A stretch of DNA of 24,319 nucleotides from an uncultured Clostridia bacterium (GCA_944392525.1 CALXXB010000019.1:1-24319), one strand, 5' to 3'. Counted from the first letter of the stretch, positions 1 to 7,334 are shown. Notes: generated from the sequence alone by a model not told the origin. Numbers and translations: made by a program.

Positions 1-71
1 TTGAGGCTCTGCTTGTAACATAGCCTTTTAGGCGTTATGAGTAAAATACCTCCGGCTAAGCCGGAGGATTT
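1..71 (+). ncRNA. Possible 3' end of a structured RNA ending in a terminator
   Basis: This short stretch is visibly richer in G+C than the rest of the window and folds into two consecutive hairpins. In the first, 12-19 pairs with 34-41 (two G-U pairs), then after a 3-nt bulge 23-26 pairs with 30-33 around a TTT loop. The second is the terminator at 49-67. No convincing reading frame ends here: all three frames close early and without typical codon use. I infer the tail of a small structured RNA whose 5' part lies outside the window. I could not match it to a known family, so the call is weak; a truncated gene end plus an elaborate terminator is the alternative. Confidence 0.3.
49..71 (+). terminator. 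Rho-independent terminator, probably bidirectional
   Basis: Perfect 8-bp G+C-rich stem (49-56 with 60-67, loop TAA) followed by ATTTTT on the plus strand. On the minus strand the same hairpin lies just after the spoVAE stop and is followed by TATTTTAC, so it can also end the spoVA transcript. Confidence 0.85.
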
Positions 72-464
72 TTATTGTTTTTTCATTTTAGGTTTAGAAA
101 TAAGTGAAGCAATGTAGCCAAAGAAAATAGCAGCGGCAATACCACCGGCAGCAGCTTTAACGCCACCTGTAAAAGCCCCAACTAAACCAGTTTCTTTAAC
201 TGCTTCAATAGCGCCTTTTGCTAGATTATATCCAAAGCCAGTAAGAGGAACAGTAGCTCCAGAACCAGCAAAGTCAACTAAATATTGATAAATTCCAAGC
301 CCACCTAAAATAGCACCAGTAGTAACAAAAATAACAAGGATTCTTGCAGGAGTAAGCTTAGTTTTATCAATTAAGATTTGACCAATAATACAAATAATTC
401 CTCCTACTAAAAAGCATTTTAATAAAGAAGAAATTTCAAAAACATTAGCCCAATTAATATCCAT
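72..464 (-). CDS. spoVAE: Stage V sporulation protein AE (SpoVAE/SpoVAEb)
   Basis: Small membrane protein of 130 residues, part of the SpoVA complex in the inner membrane of the forespore that moves dipicolinic acid in during sporulation and out during germination. Four hydrophobic segments are visible, with the family signature of a Gly-rich first helix (GGIICIIGQ) and the PLTGFGYNLAKGA segment before the last helices. It resembles SpoVAC upstream, as expected for these related families. The start is the ATG at 462-464, preceded by AAGGAGGT (471-478); the frame extends upstream but has no ribosome site there. Its ribosome binding site touches the spoVAD stop, so the two are translationally adjacent. 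It is the last gene of the minus-strand operon before the hairpin at 49-67. Confidence 0.92.
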   Translation of the reverse strand: MDINWANVFEISSLLKCFLVGGIICIIGQILIDKTKLTPARILVIFVTTGAILGGLGIYQYLVDFAGSGATVPLTGFGYNLAKGAIEAVKETGLVGAFTGGVKAAAGGIAAAIFFGYIASLISKPKMKKQ

Positions 465-477
465 ATATAAACCTCCT

Positions 478-1479
478 TTAAAGTTCAATACTAATTGCGT
501 GAGCAATACCAGGAATACTTTCACCTTGTTGAGAACTTGTAGAATTCATTAAAGCACCAGTTGCGATAAGTAATATCTTCTTTATTTTCTTTTCTCTTAA
601 TTGTTTAAAGAAATATCCAGAAAATACAGTTGCACAACATGCACAACCACTACCGCCAGAGTGAGTATCTTGAGAATTTTTATCGAAAATTAGAACTCCA
701 CAATCATTATAGTTTGATTTGATATTATAACCTTTAGACTTAGTAATATCTATTGCAATATCTTTACCTATATGACCTAAATCTCCACTAATTATTGCGT
801 CATAATAACTAGGACTTCTACCAGTATCGGTAAAGTGAGTAATTAAAGTATCTGCAAAAGCAGGAGCCATAGCTGCACCCATATTATTTGCGTCTTTAAT
901 TCCCATATCAACAATCTTTCCAGGAGTAATATGAGTGATATAAGGGCCATTTCCATTTTTTGATAAAATAGCAGCACCACTACCAGTTACAGTCCATTGG
1001 CTGCTAGGTGGTCTTTGATTACCTAATTCTAAAGGAAATCTAAATTGCTTTTCAGCACTACAAAAATGACTAGAAGTAGCACATAAAACATGATTTGCAA
1101 AAGCTTCTGTAGCGATTGAACCTAAACTTAAAGATTCAACAAAAGTAGAACAAGCGCCAAATACACCGAAAAAAGGAATGTTTATTTCTCGTAAACCAAA
1201 ACTAGAAGAAATACATTGGTTTAATAAGTCACCAGCAAATACACAATCAATATCTTGAGAAGAAATTCCAGCTTTAGAAATAACCATACTTGTTGCTTCT
1301 TTAATTATTTTGCTTTCAGCTTTTTCCCAAGATTTTTCGCCCCAAAATTCATCTTCTAGAGTTTGGTCGAAATATTTTGCAAGGGGACCTTGAGCTTCTT
1401 TAGGACCAACAATACTACTACATTCTGAAATTGTTGGGGGATTATCAAATTTTATAGTTTGTTTACCTATTTTTTTCAA
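478..1479 (-). CDS. spoVAD: Stage V sporulation protein AD (SpoVAD)
   Basis: Soluble 333-residue component of the SpoVA dipicolinic acid channel. The family has a thiolase-like fold (related to FabH/ketoacyl synthases) and binds dipicolinic acid at the membrane face. Visible signatures are the GACSTFVE segment around the old thiolase cysteine, the QWTVTGSGAA segment and the acidic, Ser/Gly-rich GGSGCACC segment near the C-terminus. Length matches the family (about 335-340). The start codon is TTG at 1477-1479: AGGAGA lies 7 nt upstream (1487-1492), and the only nearby ATG (1485-1487) is out of frame and closes after three codons. Second of three spoVA genes; a repeat element separates it from spoVAC. 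Confidence 0.95.
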   Translation of the reverse strand: MKKIGKQTIKFDNPPTISECSSIVGPKEAQGPLAKYFDQTLEDEFWGEKSWEKAESKIIKEATSMVISKAGISSQDIDCVFAGDLLNQCISSSFGLREINIPFFGVFGACSTFVESLSLGSIATEAFANHVLCATSSHFCSAEKQFRFPLELGNQRPPSSQWTVTGSGAAILSKNGNGPYITHITPGKIVDMGIKDANNMGAAMAPAFADTLITHFTDTGRSPSYYDAIISGDLGHIGKDIAIDITKSKGYNIKSNYNDCGVLIFDKNSQDTHSGGSGCACCATVFSGYFFKQLREKKIKKILLIATGALMNSTSSQQGESIPGIAHAISIEL

Positions 1480-1505
1480 AAAATCATCTCCTAACTTGAT
1501 ACATT

Positions 1506-1575
1506 TTGGGACGGAGAAATATTGTCTAAAAATTTATAAAATGAGACAAAAAAAGCTCGTCCCTAAAGTGTCTCA
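1506..1575 (-). repeat. REP-like imperfect palindrome between spoVAC and spoVAD
   Basis: Two arms of about 22-23 nt (1506-1527 and 1544-1566) form an imperfect inverted repeat built from a GGGACG core and a TGTCT end. The right part is also bounded by its own 7-bp inverted repeat, TGAGACA/TGTCTCA (1542-1548 and 1569-1575). The spoVAC stop codon TGA (1573-1575) is formed by the outer end of the element. On the minus strand the sequence has GGGACGAGC followed by a T-run, so it may also attenuate transcription. Short GGGACG/GAGACA palindromes scattered between genes are known in Bacillota genomes; assigning this one to a REP-type family is inference from sequence style. Confidence 0.6.
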
Positions 1576-2037
1576 AACTAACGTTATACTTTGAGTGTTG
1601 AAAATCAAGAAAATAATACCAACTAAAATAGAAGCAGAAATACCAAAAACTAAGACAGGACCTGCAACTGTAAACATTTTTCCACCAACACCCATAACAT
1701 ATCCTTCTGATTTATATTCCATAGCAGGAGAGACAATAGAGTTAGCAAAACCAGTAATTGGTATTAATGAACCAGCTCCTGCAAATTTTCCTATTTTATT
1801 AAATAAATTAAGTCCTGTTAAAAATGCGGAAATACCAATTAATAAAATGGAAACAATTGTACCTGAAGTTTGTGTATCAAAACCACGTTCTTTACATATA
1901 TTAAGAATAACTTGCCCAATTGTGCAAATTAGTCCGCCAACCCAAAATGCATTGAAACAATTTTTAAAAATTTTTGAATTGGGAGATTTTTTATCAACAT
2001 AGTCTTGATAAGTCTTTTTACTTTCTAAAGGATCCAT
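1573..2037 (-). CDS. spoVAC: Stage V sporulation protein AC (SpoVAC)
   Basis: Integral membrane protein of 154 residues, the pore-type subunit of the SpoVA channel. The family is implicated in mechanosensitive dipicolinic acid movement across the spore inner membrane. A charged N-terminal stretch of about 25 residues with a YQDYVDKKSP-like motif, typical of SpoVAC, is followed by hydrophobic segments at about 30-45, 60-78, 85-105 and 120-147, and by a Gly-rich PITGFANSIVSPAMEYK segment. The start is ATG 2035-2037 with AAGGAGGT at 2044-2051. The upstream gene ends inside that ribosome site, so the two are probably co-transcribed. The last residues and stop run into the palindromic element at 1506-1575. 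Confidence 0.94.
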   Translation of the reverse strand: MDPLESKKTYQDYVDKKSPNSKIFKNCFNAFWVGGLICTIGQVILNICKERGFDTQTSGTIVSILLIGISAFLTGLNLFNKIGKFAGAGSLIPITGFANSIVSPAMEYKSEGYVMGVGGKMFTVAGPVLVFGISASILVGIIFLIFNTQSITLV

Positions 2038-2049
2038 AAAATAACCTCC

Positions 2050-2268
2050 TTAACTATCTTTACGATTTACATCTATTACGAAACTTAAATCTAAGTCAAC
2101 AAAATATTCAGAAATTTTATCACCATCAATAATTGCTCTTTGCTCTATAACTTTTACTTCTGATAGATAATCAATAGTTTTAGATGCTTCAGCTATTGCT
2201 TTGACAATAGCATCTTTCCAAGAAATAGTAGAATTTCCTGTAATCATTAAATGTTTTTTTATATCCAT
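2050..2268 (-). CDS. Dodecin-like small protein
   Basis: A 72-residue protein starting at ATG 2266-2268 with GGAGGT 6 nt upstream; the frame extends further upstream but without a ribosome site. The order of motifs fits the dodecin family (dodecameric flavin-binding or storage proteins): an N-terminal beta strand, SWKDAIVKAIAEASKTI helix, a V-E-Q-R-A-I strand, an acidic DGDKISEY turn and a closing strand of alternating hydrophobic residues. The aromatic residue that stacks on flavin in archaeal dodecin is not obvious here, so ligand binding is unproven. It lies directly upstream of spoVAC, its stop overlaps the spoVAC ribosome site, and it is probably the first gene of that operon. A role in spores is inference from position only. 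Confidence 0.75.
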   Translation of the reverse strand: MDIKKHLMITGNSTISWKDAIVKAIAEASKTIDYLSEVKVIEQRAIIDGDKISEYFVDLDLSFVIDVNRKDS

Positions 2269-2434
2269 ATTAAACCTCCAAAATAGAACTTTTAAAAATA
2301 TCTTTTCCAAGTAAAAGAAAAAATATACAAAAATAGTAGAAAATAAAATATAAAAATTATATAATGAAAGAAAATTTAAAAGGTGAATTAAAAAAACAAA
2401 TAGAACAATAATTGAAAGAAAAATGGAGGATATT

Positions 2435-3784
2435 ATGGTTGATAAAGCAAGAGAAGTAGCACTAAAAATATTGTATAAAATAGACAAAGATGAAGCGTAT
2501 TCTAATATTTCATTAAATGAAATGATAAATAGAAATAAAGATATATTAAATAAGAAAGATATTGGTTTAATATCTGAGATTGTTTACGGAGTTACAACTT
2601 GGAGATTAACTATTGACGAAATAATAAGAAAACATTCAAAGATTAGATTAAAGAAAATATCACCATGGATATTAAATATACTTAGAGAATCTATTTATCA
2701 AATTGTGTTTTTAGATAAAATACCAAAATCAGCAGCTGTAAATGAAGGCGTTAATTTGGCTAAAAAATATGGAAATAGAGGAAGTATTGGTTTTGTAAAT
2801 GCTGTTTTAAGGAATGTTGATGAAAAAGACTATAAAGAGCTTTTTGATGAAAAAGATGAGTTAGATAGAATTTCAAAAACTATGTCTATGCCCAAATGGA
2901 TAATTGAAGAATTAAAAAATGATGGTTTAGATAATAACAAAATACTAGAAATTTGTAAAAATTCTAATATAAGACCAAAGGTTTCTATTAGAGTAAATAA
3001 TTTGAAAACTAATAAGGAAAAATTAAAAGAGATATTGAATGCGGAGGGAATAGAAGCAAACGATGGAATATTAGATGATTTTTTGACTTTAGAAAAAGTA
3101 AGTGGAATAGAGAAGTTAGAAAGTTTTAAAGAAGGTTTGTTTACAGTTCAAGATGAAGTTGCAGGTTTAACAGCTTTAGTTTTAAATCCAAGTTCTGGTG
3201 AGAATATTTTAGATAGCTGTAGTAGTCCAGGAGGAAAGACTACATATTTAGCAGAAATAATGAAAAATGAAGGAAATATTGAAGCTTGGGATATACATGA
3301 ACATAGAACAAAATTAGTAGAACAAAATGCAAAAAGATTAGGAATAAAAATAATAAATACAAAAGTGGAAGATGCAAGTATATATAAAAAAGAATATGAA
3401 AGTAAATTTGATAAGATACTTTTAGATGTTCCGTGCTTAGGGATTGGGGTGCTAAAAAGAAAACCAGATATAAAATGGCAAAAGAGTAAAGAAGATATAG
3501 AAGAAATATCAAAAATTCAATTTAATATATTAAATACATGCTCTAAATATCTAAAAGAAGGTGGAGAATTAGTTTATTCAACTTGCAGTATTTTTAAAAA
3601 GGAAAACAGAAATTTAATTGAAAAATTTTTGGGTGAAAATTCAAATTTTGAATTAAAAAAATTAAATTTAAAAGAAAAATTTTTCTTGAATTATTTAGTA
3701 GACGATGAGTTTCTAGAAGTATATCAGAACGAAAAAACTGACGGATTTTTTATTTGTAAATTGGCAAAAATAGGTAAGAAATAA
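2435..3784 (+). CDS. rsmB: 16S rRNA (cytosine-C5)-methyltransferase RsmB
   Basis: 449-residue SAM-dependent methyltransferase expected to methylate C967 (E. coli numbering) of 16S rRNA. Residues about 3-135 form a NusB-like helical RNA-binding domain (AREVALKILYKI, SAAVNEGVNLAKKYG, GFVNAVLRN). The catalytic Rossmann domain follows: SAM motif LDSCSSPGGKT near 260, the DVPC motif near 331 and the STCS motif near 382. The last two carry the paired cysteines of the NOL1/NOP2/Sun family. The start is ATG 2435 because GGAGG at 2425-2429 is correctly spaced; the in-frame ATG at 2423 overlaps that site. It is divergent from the spoVA operon and has the usual family length of about 430-450. Confidence 0.95.
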   Translation: MVDKAREVALKILYKIDKDEAYSNISLNEMINRNKDILNKKDIGLISEIVYGVTTWRLTIDEIIRKHSKIRLKKISPWILNILRESIYQIVFLDKIPKSAAVNEGVNLAKKYGNRGSIGFVNAVLRNVDEKDYKELFDEKDELDRISKTMSMPKWIIEELKNDGLDNNKILEICKNSNIRPKVSIRVNNLKTNKEKLKEILNAEGIEANDGILDDFLTLEKVSGIEKLESFKEGLFTVQDEVAGLTALVLNPSSGENILDSCSSPGGKTTYLAEIMKNEGNIEAWDIHEHRTKLVEQNAKRLGIKIINTKVEDASIYKKEYESKFDKILLDVPCLGIGVLKRKPDIKWQKSKEDIEEISKIQFNILNTCSKYLKEGGELVYSTCSIFKKENRNLIEKFLGENSNFELKKLNLKEKFFLNYLVDDEFLEVYQNEKTDGFFICKLAKIGKK

Positions 3785-3973
3785 CAATATTACAAATATA
3801 TTACATTTGTATTACGGTTACATTAAAAATATTGACTTTTTGCCAAAAAATTATAAAATATAACTGTATTTGAGTTTAAATATAAGAAAAAAATAGAATA
3901 ATGTAAAATAAATTCTAGGTATGTTTTTTTATAAAATACAAAAAATAAAAGTAAATAAAAAAAGGAGAAGAAA

Positions 3974-5593
3974 ATGTCAAGTTGTCTAGGACTATATATA
4001 GAAGAACATTTAATTAAATATGCAAAAGTATCTAAAGAACGTGACAATATAAAAGTGGAATCATTTGGAATGAAGTTCTATGATAAAGTTGGAGATGCAA
4101 TATCACAAGTAATAGAAGAAACATACAGCCAAAAAACACCAATAAGTATTAACATGTCAGAAGAAATGTATAACTACTTTGATATGTTTGCATTACTTAC
4201 AAAAAATGATCTTCAAAAAGCAATAAAAACAGAATTTGAATCTTATTGTACAGATAAAGGATATAATCCTAATGTATTTGAAACAAGATATGCAGTTGTA
4301 GATAGCCAATTAGACAAAGACAAAATTAAGATTATTCATATCGCAGATAACAAGATAGAATTAAACAAAAGAATACAAGAAGTAGAAGGATATCATTTAG
4401 TAAATATTTCTCCTATTTCAATGTCAATTCCAAACTTAGTCCAAGTAAGGAAAAACGAAAATTGTTTAATCGTTAATATAGAAGATGATACAGTAATAAC
4501 AACAATTATGGGTGGAAAAATCTTTAATATCGATATAATTGAAGAAGGAAGCCGCGATATTTTATCAAAGATTAATTTGAAAGAAAATTCTTATTCAAAG
4601 TCTTACGAAATATGTAAAAATACTACTATATATACATCTGAAGGAAGAGAATTGCAAGCAGAACAACAAGCATATATAGAAGATATAATGCCAACTTTAT
4701 ATAATATAGTAGGACAAGTAAGCAAGATGATAAATTCTAACACAGATAAGATAGAGAAAGTGTATATAACAGGTACAGCAGCTCTTATAAATAATATAGA
4801 TTTATATTTCCAAGAGTATCTATCAGATACAGAATGTGAAATATTAAAACCATATTTTATAGAAAACACAAGGGATATAAATATAAAAGATTATATAGAA
4901 GTTAATTCAGCTATTTCTATAGCTTTAATGGGACTTGGAGAAGGTGTAACTGGTATGAACTTTAAGAAGAAAACACTTTCAGACCAAATTCCAAACTGGA
5001 TGAAAATAGAAGTAAATCCAGATAAAAGTAAAAAGGAACAAAAAAATCTAGGTGGATTTTTCACTTGGGATTTAGGACAAAAATTAGATAGAACAGAAAA
5101 AAGCTTAATAAGAGTAGCTGTTGCTTTATTCTTATTAGTTGTGATATATAGTGCTTTTTCAGGATTGCTAAGTTATCAAATGAATGAAAAAGAAAAAGAA
5201 GCAGAAGATTCAATCGCACAAACTAATACTCAAATTCAATTAGCTAATAAAGATAACGAACAAATAAAAACAAAAACAAATGAATATTCGACAATGATAC
5301 AAAATTTACAGGATGCAAACGATAGAATAACAGATAGAAATAGAACAAGAAATGCTATTCCTAACTTGTTAAATCAAATAATGTCAATTATACCTGAAAA
5401 TGTACAATTAACATCTATTGAAAATGATACAGGAACACATATAGTTATTAATGCACAATCTAATAAATATGAACAATTAGGATATTTTGTGGCTAGATTA
5501 AAAACAGACGTTATTTTAACAAATGTGGTTTCTACTTCAGGACAAAAAGATAACGGTGTTGTTACTATAAAAATAGAAGGAGACTTACCATGA
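3974..5593 (+). CDS. pilM: Type IV pilus assembly PilM-PilN fusion protein
   Basis: 539-residue protein joining two T4P inner-platform parts usually made separately. Residues 1 to about 325 have the actin-like PilM pattern: an N-terminal LGLYIEEHLIKYAKV strand pair, a central phosphate-type strand CLIVNIEDDTV and an ITGTAALINNI segment before the last helices. After a linker comes a single membrane helix at about 379-401, a coiled-coil stretch at about 405-445 and an alpha/beta domain beginning IPNLLNQIMSIIPENVQLTSIE, as in PilN. The PilM half would sit in the cytoplasm and the PilN tail outside. First gene of the pilus operon, with AGGAGA upstream; its TGA overlaps the next ATG (ATGA). Fused PilMN proteins exist, but canonical operons keep the two apart. 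Confidence 0.85.
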   Translation: MSSCLGLYIEEHLIKYAKVSKERDNIKVESFGMKFYDKVGDAISQVIEETYSQKTPISINMSEEMYNYFDMFALLTKNDLQKAIKTEFESYCTDKGYNPNVFETRYAVVDSQLDKDKIKIIHIADNKIELNKRIQEVEGYHLVNISPISMSIPNLVQVRKNENCLIVNIEDDTVITTIMGGKIFNIDIIEEGSRDILSKINLKENSYSKSYEICKNTTIYTSEGRELQAEQQAYIEDIMPTLYNIVGQVSKMINSNTDKIEKVYITGTAALINNIDLYFQEYLSDTECEILKPYFIENTRDINIKDYIEVNSAISIALMGLGEGVTGMNFKKKTLSDQIPNWMKIEVNPDKSKKEQKNLGGFFTWDLGQKLDRTEKSLIRVAVALFLLVVIYSAFSGLLSYQMNEKEKEAEDSIAQTNTQIQLANKDNEQIKTKTNEYSTMIQNLQDANDRITDRNRTRNAIPNLLNQIMSIIPENVQLTSIENDTGTHIVINAQSNKYEQLGYFVARLKTDVILTNVVSTSGQKDNGVVTIKIEGDLP

Positions 5594-6291
5594 AAAAATT
5601 ATTAATTTTAATTCTTATTGGCTTACTATTAGCACTTTCTATTTTTATCGTTATACAGGGGGTTAGCATAGGAAATGTTGAAGTCCTTGGAATTAGACAA
5701 ATCCAAGATAAGAGTGCAGAACTTGATGATAAAATTGAAGAAGCTGCAAGATTAGTAGAAAAAACTTATGCACAAGCTGTAAGCGATGTAAATACAAATG
5801 CTAAAAAACTTGAAGAAGAAAAGAAAAATTATGAAGACATGACTACTATTAGTGAAGATAGTGATGTAGAGGCAGCAAATCAATTAGAAAGATATGAAAT
5901 TGAAACATTGTGGGTAAGATTAGGAAATCATGCTACTACTCAAGGTGTTGTAATGCAAATGGATGTATTACCTAGCAGTAGTGGAGCAGCAAATACTTAC
6001 AATTTAAGATTTACAGCAACAGGAAGTTATATTTCAATAACAGATTTTATATCAGCAATTGAAAATGATAGTACTTTAGGATTTAAGATAGAAGAATTTA
6101 AAATGCAACCATCTGGTACAGACTTACAAGCAACATTTGTATGTAAAGATATTGCAATAGCAGAAGTTTCAGCAACAACTACTACAACTACAACAAATGA
6201 CACAAATAATACTAATAGTACAAACAATACAAATGCAACAAACACAGCTAATACATCAAGTACAACAAATACTGTAAATGTTGCACAATAG
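5590..6291 (+). CDS. pilO: PilO-like type IV pilus alignment protein
   Basis: 233-residue bitopic membrane protein: helix at about 3-25, coiled coil at about 40-85 (QDKSAELDDKIEEAARLVEK), then an alpha/beta domain with a YNLRFTATGSYISITDFISAIEN segment typical of PilO. PilO pairs with PilN to align the pilus motor and platform. The domain ends near residue 190 and is followed by a 40-residue tail almost entirely Thr, Asn, Ser and Ala, which would lie on the outer face of the membrane in the wall zone. It starts at the ATGA overlap with pilMN, so translation is coupled. PilO sequences diverge widely, so the call rests on topology plus position. Confidence 0.75.
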   Translation: MKKLLILILIGLLLALSIFIVIQGVSIGNVEVLGIRQIQDKSAELDDKIEEAARLVEKTYAQAVSDVNTNAKKLEEEKKNYEDMTTISEDSDVEAANQLERYEIETLWVRLGNHATTQGVVMQMDVLPSSSGAANTYNLRFTATGSYISITDFISAIENDSTLGFKIEEFKMQPSGTDLQATFVCKDIAIAEVSATTTTTTTNDTNNTNSTNNTNATNTANTSSTTNTVNVAQ

Positions 6292-6312
6292 TAAAAAGGA
6301 AGGAAGAAAAAT

Positions 6313-6768
6313 ATGGCAAAATCAATTATAAAAGAATTAATTATTGTATTATTGCTATGTTTGGCTATCATATTAGTTTTAGGTATATTGTTATATGAAT
6401 ATGTTCCTATAACTAAAACAATACCAAATGAAGTGTCTTATACAACACCAGAAAATGTAAAGCAAGAATTGCTTTCAAGTAGTGATGTTGATGATAGTCA
6501 AATAATAATGACATATGAAATTAATTCAGATGATTTAAGTAATTATAGAAGAGTACAAGATTATGTACCTGGAAAGGCTAATCCGTTCTCATCTTATGAA
6601 ACTACAGCAGAAACACCAACAGAAAATGGATCATCTACAGGTGGAACAAGTTCAAGTGGAAGTACAACATCATCAGGGTCATCATCAAGTACAAATAGCG
6701 GAACAACGACTACAGATGATTCATCAAGCTCAGGAGGACATTTCTTCCAAAATACAGGTACTAAATAA
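6313..6768 (+). CDS. Bitopic membrane protein in the pilP position of the pilus operon
   Basis: 151 residues: one membrane helix at about 8-28, a predicted outside stretch of about 65 residues ending in PGKANPFSSY (about 86-95), then a tail rich in Ser, Thr and Gly up to a short HFFQNTGTK end. No family is recognised with confidence. It follows pilO, where diderm operons have pilP, and the G-K-x-x-P-F motif recalls the short motif near the N-terminus of PilP-like proteins that bind PilN/PilO. That equivalence is inference; a monoderm cell has no secretin for PilP to contact. The ribosome site is AAGGAAGG just upstream, 21 nt after pilO. Confidence 0.6.
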   Translation: MAKSIIKELIIVLLLCLAIILVLGILLYEYVPITKTIPNEVSYTTPENVKQELLSSSDVDDSQIIMTYEINSDDLSNYRRVQDYVPGKANPFSSYETTAETPTENGSSTGGTSSSGSTTSSGSSSSTNSGTTTTDDSSSSGGHFFQNTGTK

Positions 6769-6776
6769 TTAAGTTT

Positions 6777-6806
6777 TTAACGTTATATCTATTAAATAGG
6801 TATAAT
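6777..6806 (+). promoter_or_regulatory. Sigma-A type promoter for the pilin pair
   Basis: TTAACG (6777-6782), 18-nt spacer, TATAAT (6801-6806), in the 80-nt gap before the first pilin gene. The perfect -10 box and its place inside the operon suggest that the pilins are also transcribed on their own. The -35 box matches consensus at 4 of 6 positions. Confidence 0.55.
6784..6804. promoter_or_regulatory. 21-bp palindrome over the pilin promoter spacer (candidate operator)
   Basis: Centred on 6794, nine of ten base pairs are complementary, the remaining pair being T/G. It covers the whole spacer and the first bases of the -10 box, where a bound dimer would block RNA polymerase. No T-run follows, so it is not a terminator. 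The identity of any regulator is unknown. Confidence 0.5.
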
Positions 6807-6848
6807 ACAAATATAAATTAATTCCAAAGAGGAAAGGAGGAAGAACAA

Positions 6849-7304
6849 ATGAGAAATAATAAAGGTATTACTTTAATTGCTTTAGTTATTACAATTATCG
6901 TTCTATTAATATTAGCTGGTGTATCTATAGCAATGTTAACAGGAGATAACGGAATATTAACTCAAGCAACTTCAGCAAGAGATGATACAAAAAATGCAGA
7001 ATTAGCAGATAAAATTAATATGGCTCTTAATGGAGAATTAGCTAATCTTTTAGCTGATGGATATTTATCAGGAGGATCAAGCACTAGCTTTTCAGGAGGA
7101 GCTGATGCAATAGCAAAAGCTAATGGAATATCAACAACTGATTTTGATATTGTACTAGGAACTAGCAAAACAGATGCAACATCATTAAAAATTACAGCAA
7201 AAGGAACAAGTATTTCTGGTTCAATAACATATGATGCTGATGAAGGATATAAAGTTGTTAAAGCAAATTATCCAGGAGAATCAAATACAACAAATAACAC
7301 TTAG
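6849..7304 (+). CDS. Type IV major pilin (prepilin), copy 1
   Basis: 151-residue prepilin. A 6-residue charged leader MRNNKG precedes the cleavage site G^I, then the hydrophobic N-terminal helix ITLIALVITIIVLLILAGVSI that packs in the pilus core. Mature residue 5 is Ala, not the usual Glu. After about residue 65 comes a small variable globular region with no cysteines and a Gly/Ser-rich loop. The strong ribosome site GAAAGGAGG suits a high-output gene. The first 60 residues are almost identical to the next gene, but the C-terminal halves differ. It probably builds the pilus shaft with its twin; which of the two is the main subunit cannot be told from sequence. Confidence 0.85.
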   Translation: MRNNKGITLIALVITIIVLLILAGVSIAMLTGDNGILTQATSARDDTKNAELADKINMALNGELANLLADGYLSGGSSTSFSGGADAIAKANGISTTDFDIVLGTSKTDATSLKITAKGTSISGSITYDADEGYKVVKANYPGESNTTNNT

Positions 7305-7334
7305 TTTGTAAATAGAAAATAGGAGGAATTTATA

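Noticed and set aside
1595..2002. Open frame of 135 codons on the plus strand
   Set aside because: It is antisense to spoVAC, with no ribosome site and atypical residues; spoVAC is clearly the real gene.
2360..2366. CATTATA (minus strand) as the -10 of a sigma-G promoter for the dodecin-spoVA operon; on the plus strand the same bases read TATAATG
   Set aside because: No GHATR-like -35 at the right distance and no sigma-A -35 for rsmB either; the motif is easy to find by chance in this composition.
3785..3973. Promoter, riboswitch or terminator between rsmB and the pilus operon
   Set aside because: TTGACT at 3832 and TATAAA at 3852 are only 14 nt apart, too close. No c-di-GMP riboswitch core is visible, and the ACAAAT/ATTTGT hairpin near 3792 is too weak for a terminator. 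A promoter must exist, but I cannot place it.
6027..6371. Minus-strand frame of 114 codons opposite the pilO end
   Set aside because: It is the shadow of the Thr/Asn repeat, giving poly-Val/Leu, and has no ribosome site.
6563..6772. Plus-strand frame of 69 codons within the pilP-position gene
   Set aside because: It is an alternative frame of the Ser/Thr/Gly repeat giving Gln/His-rich sequence, with no start signals.
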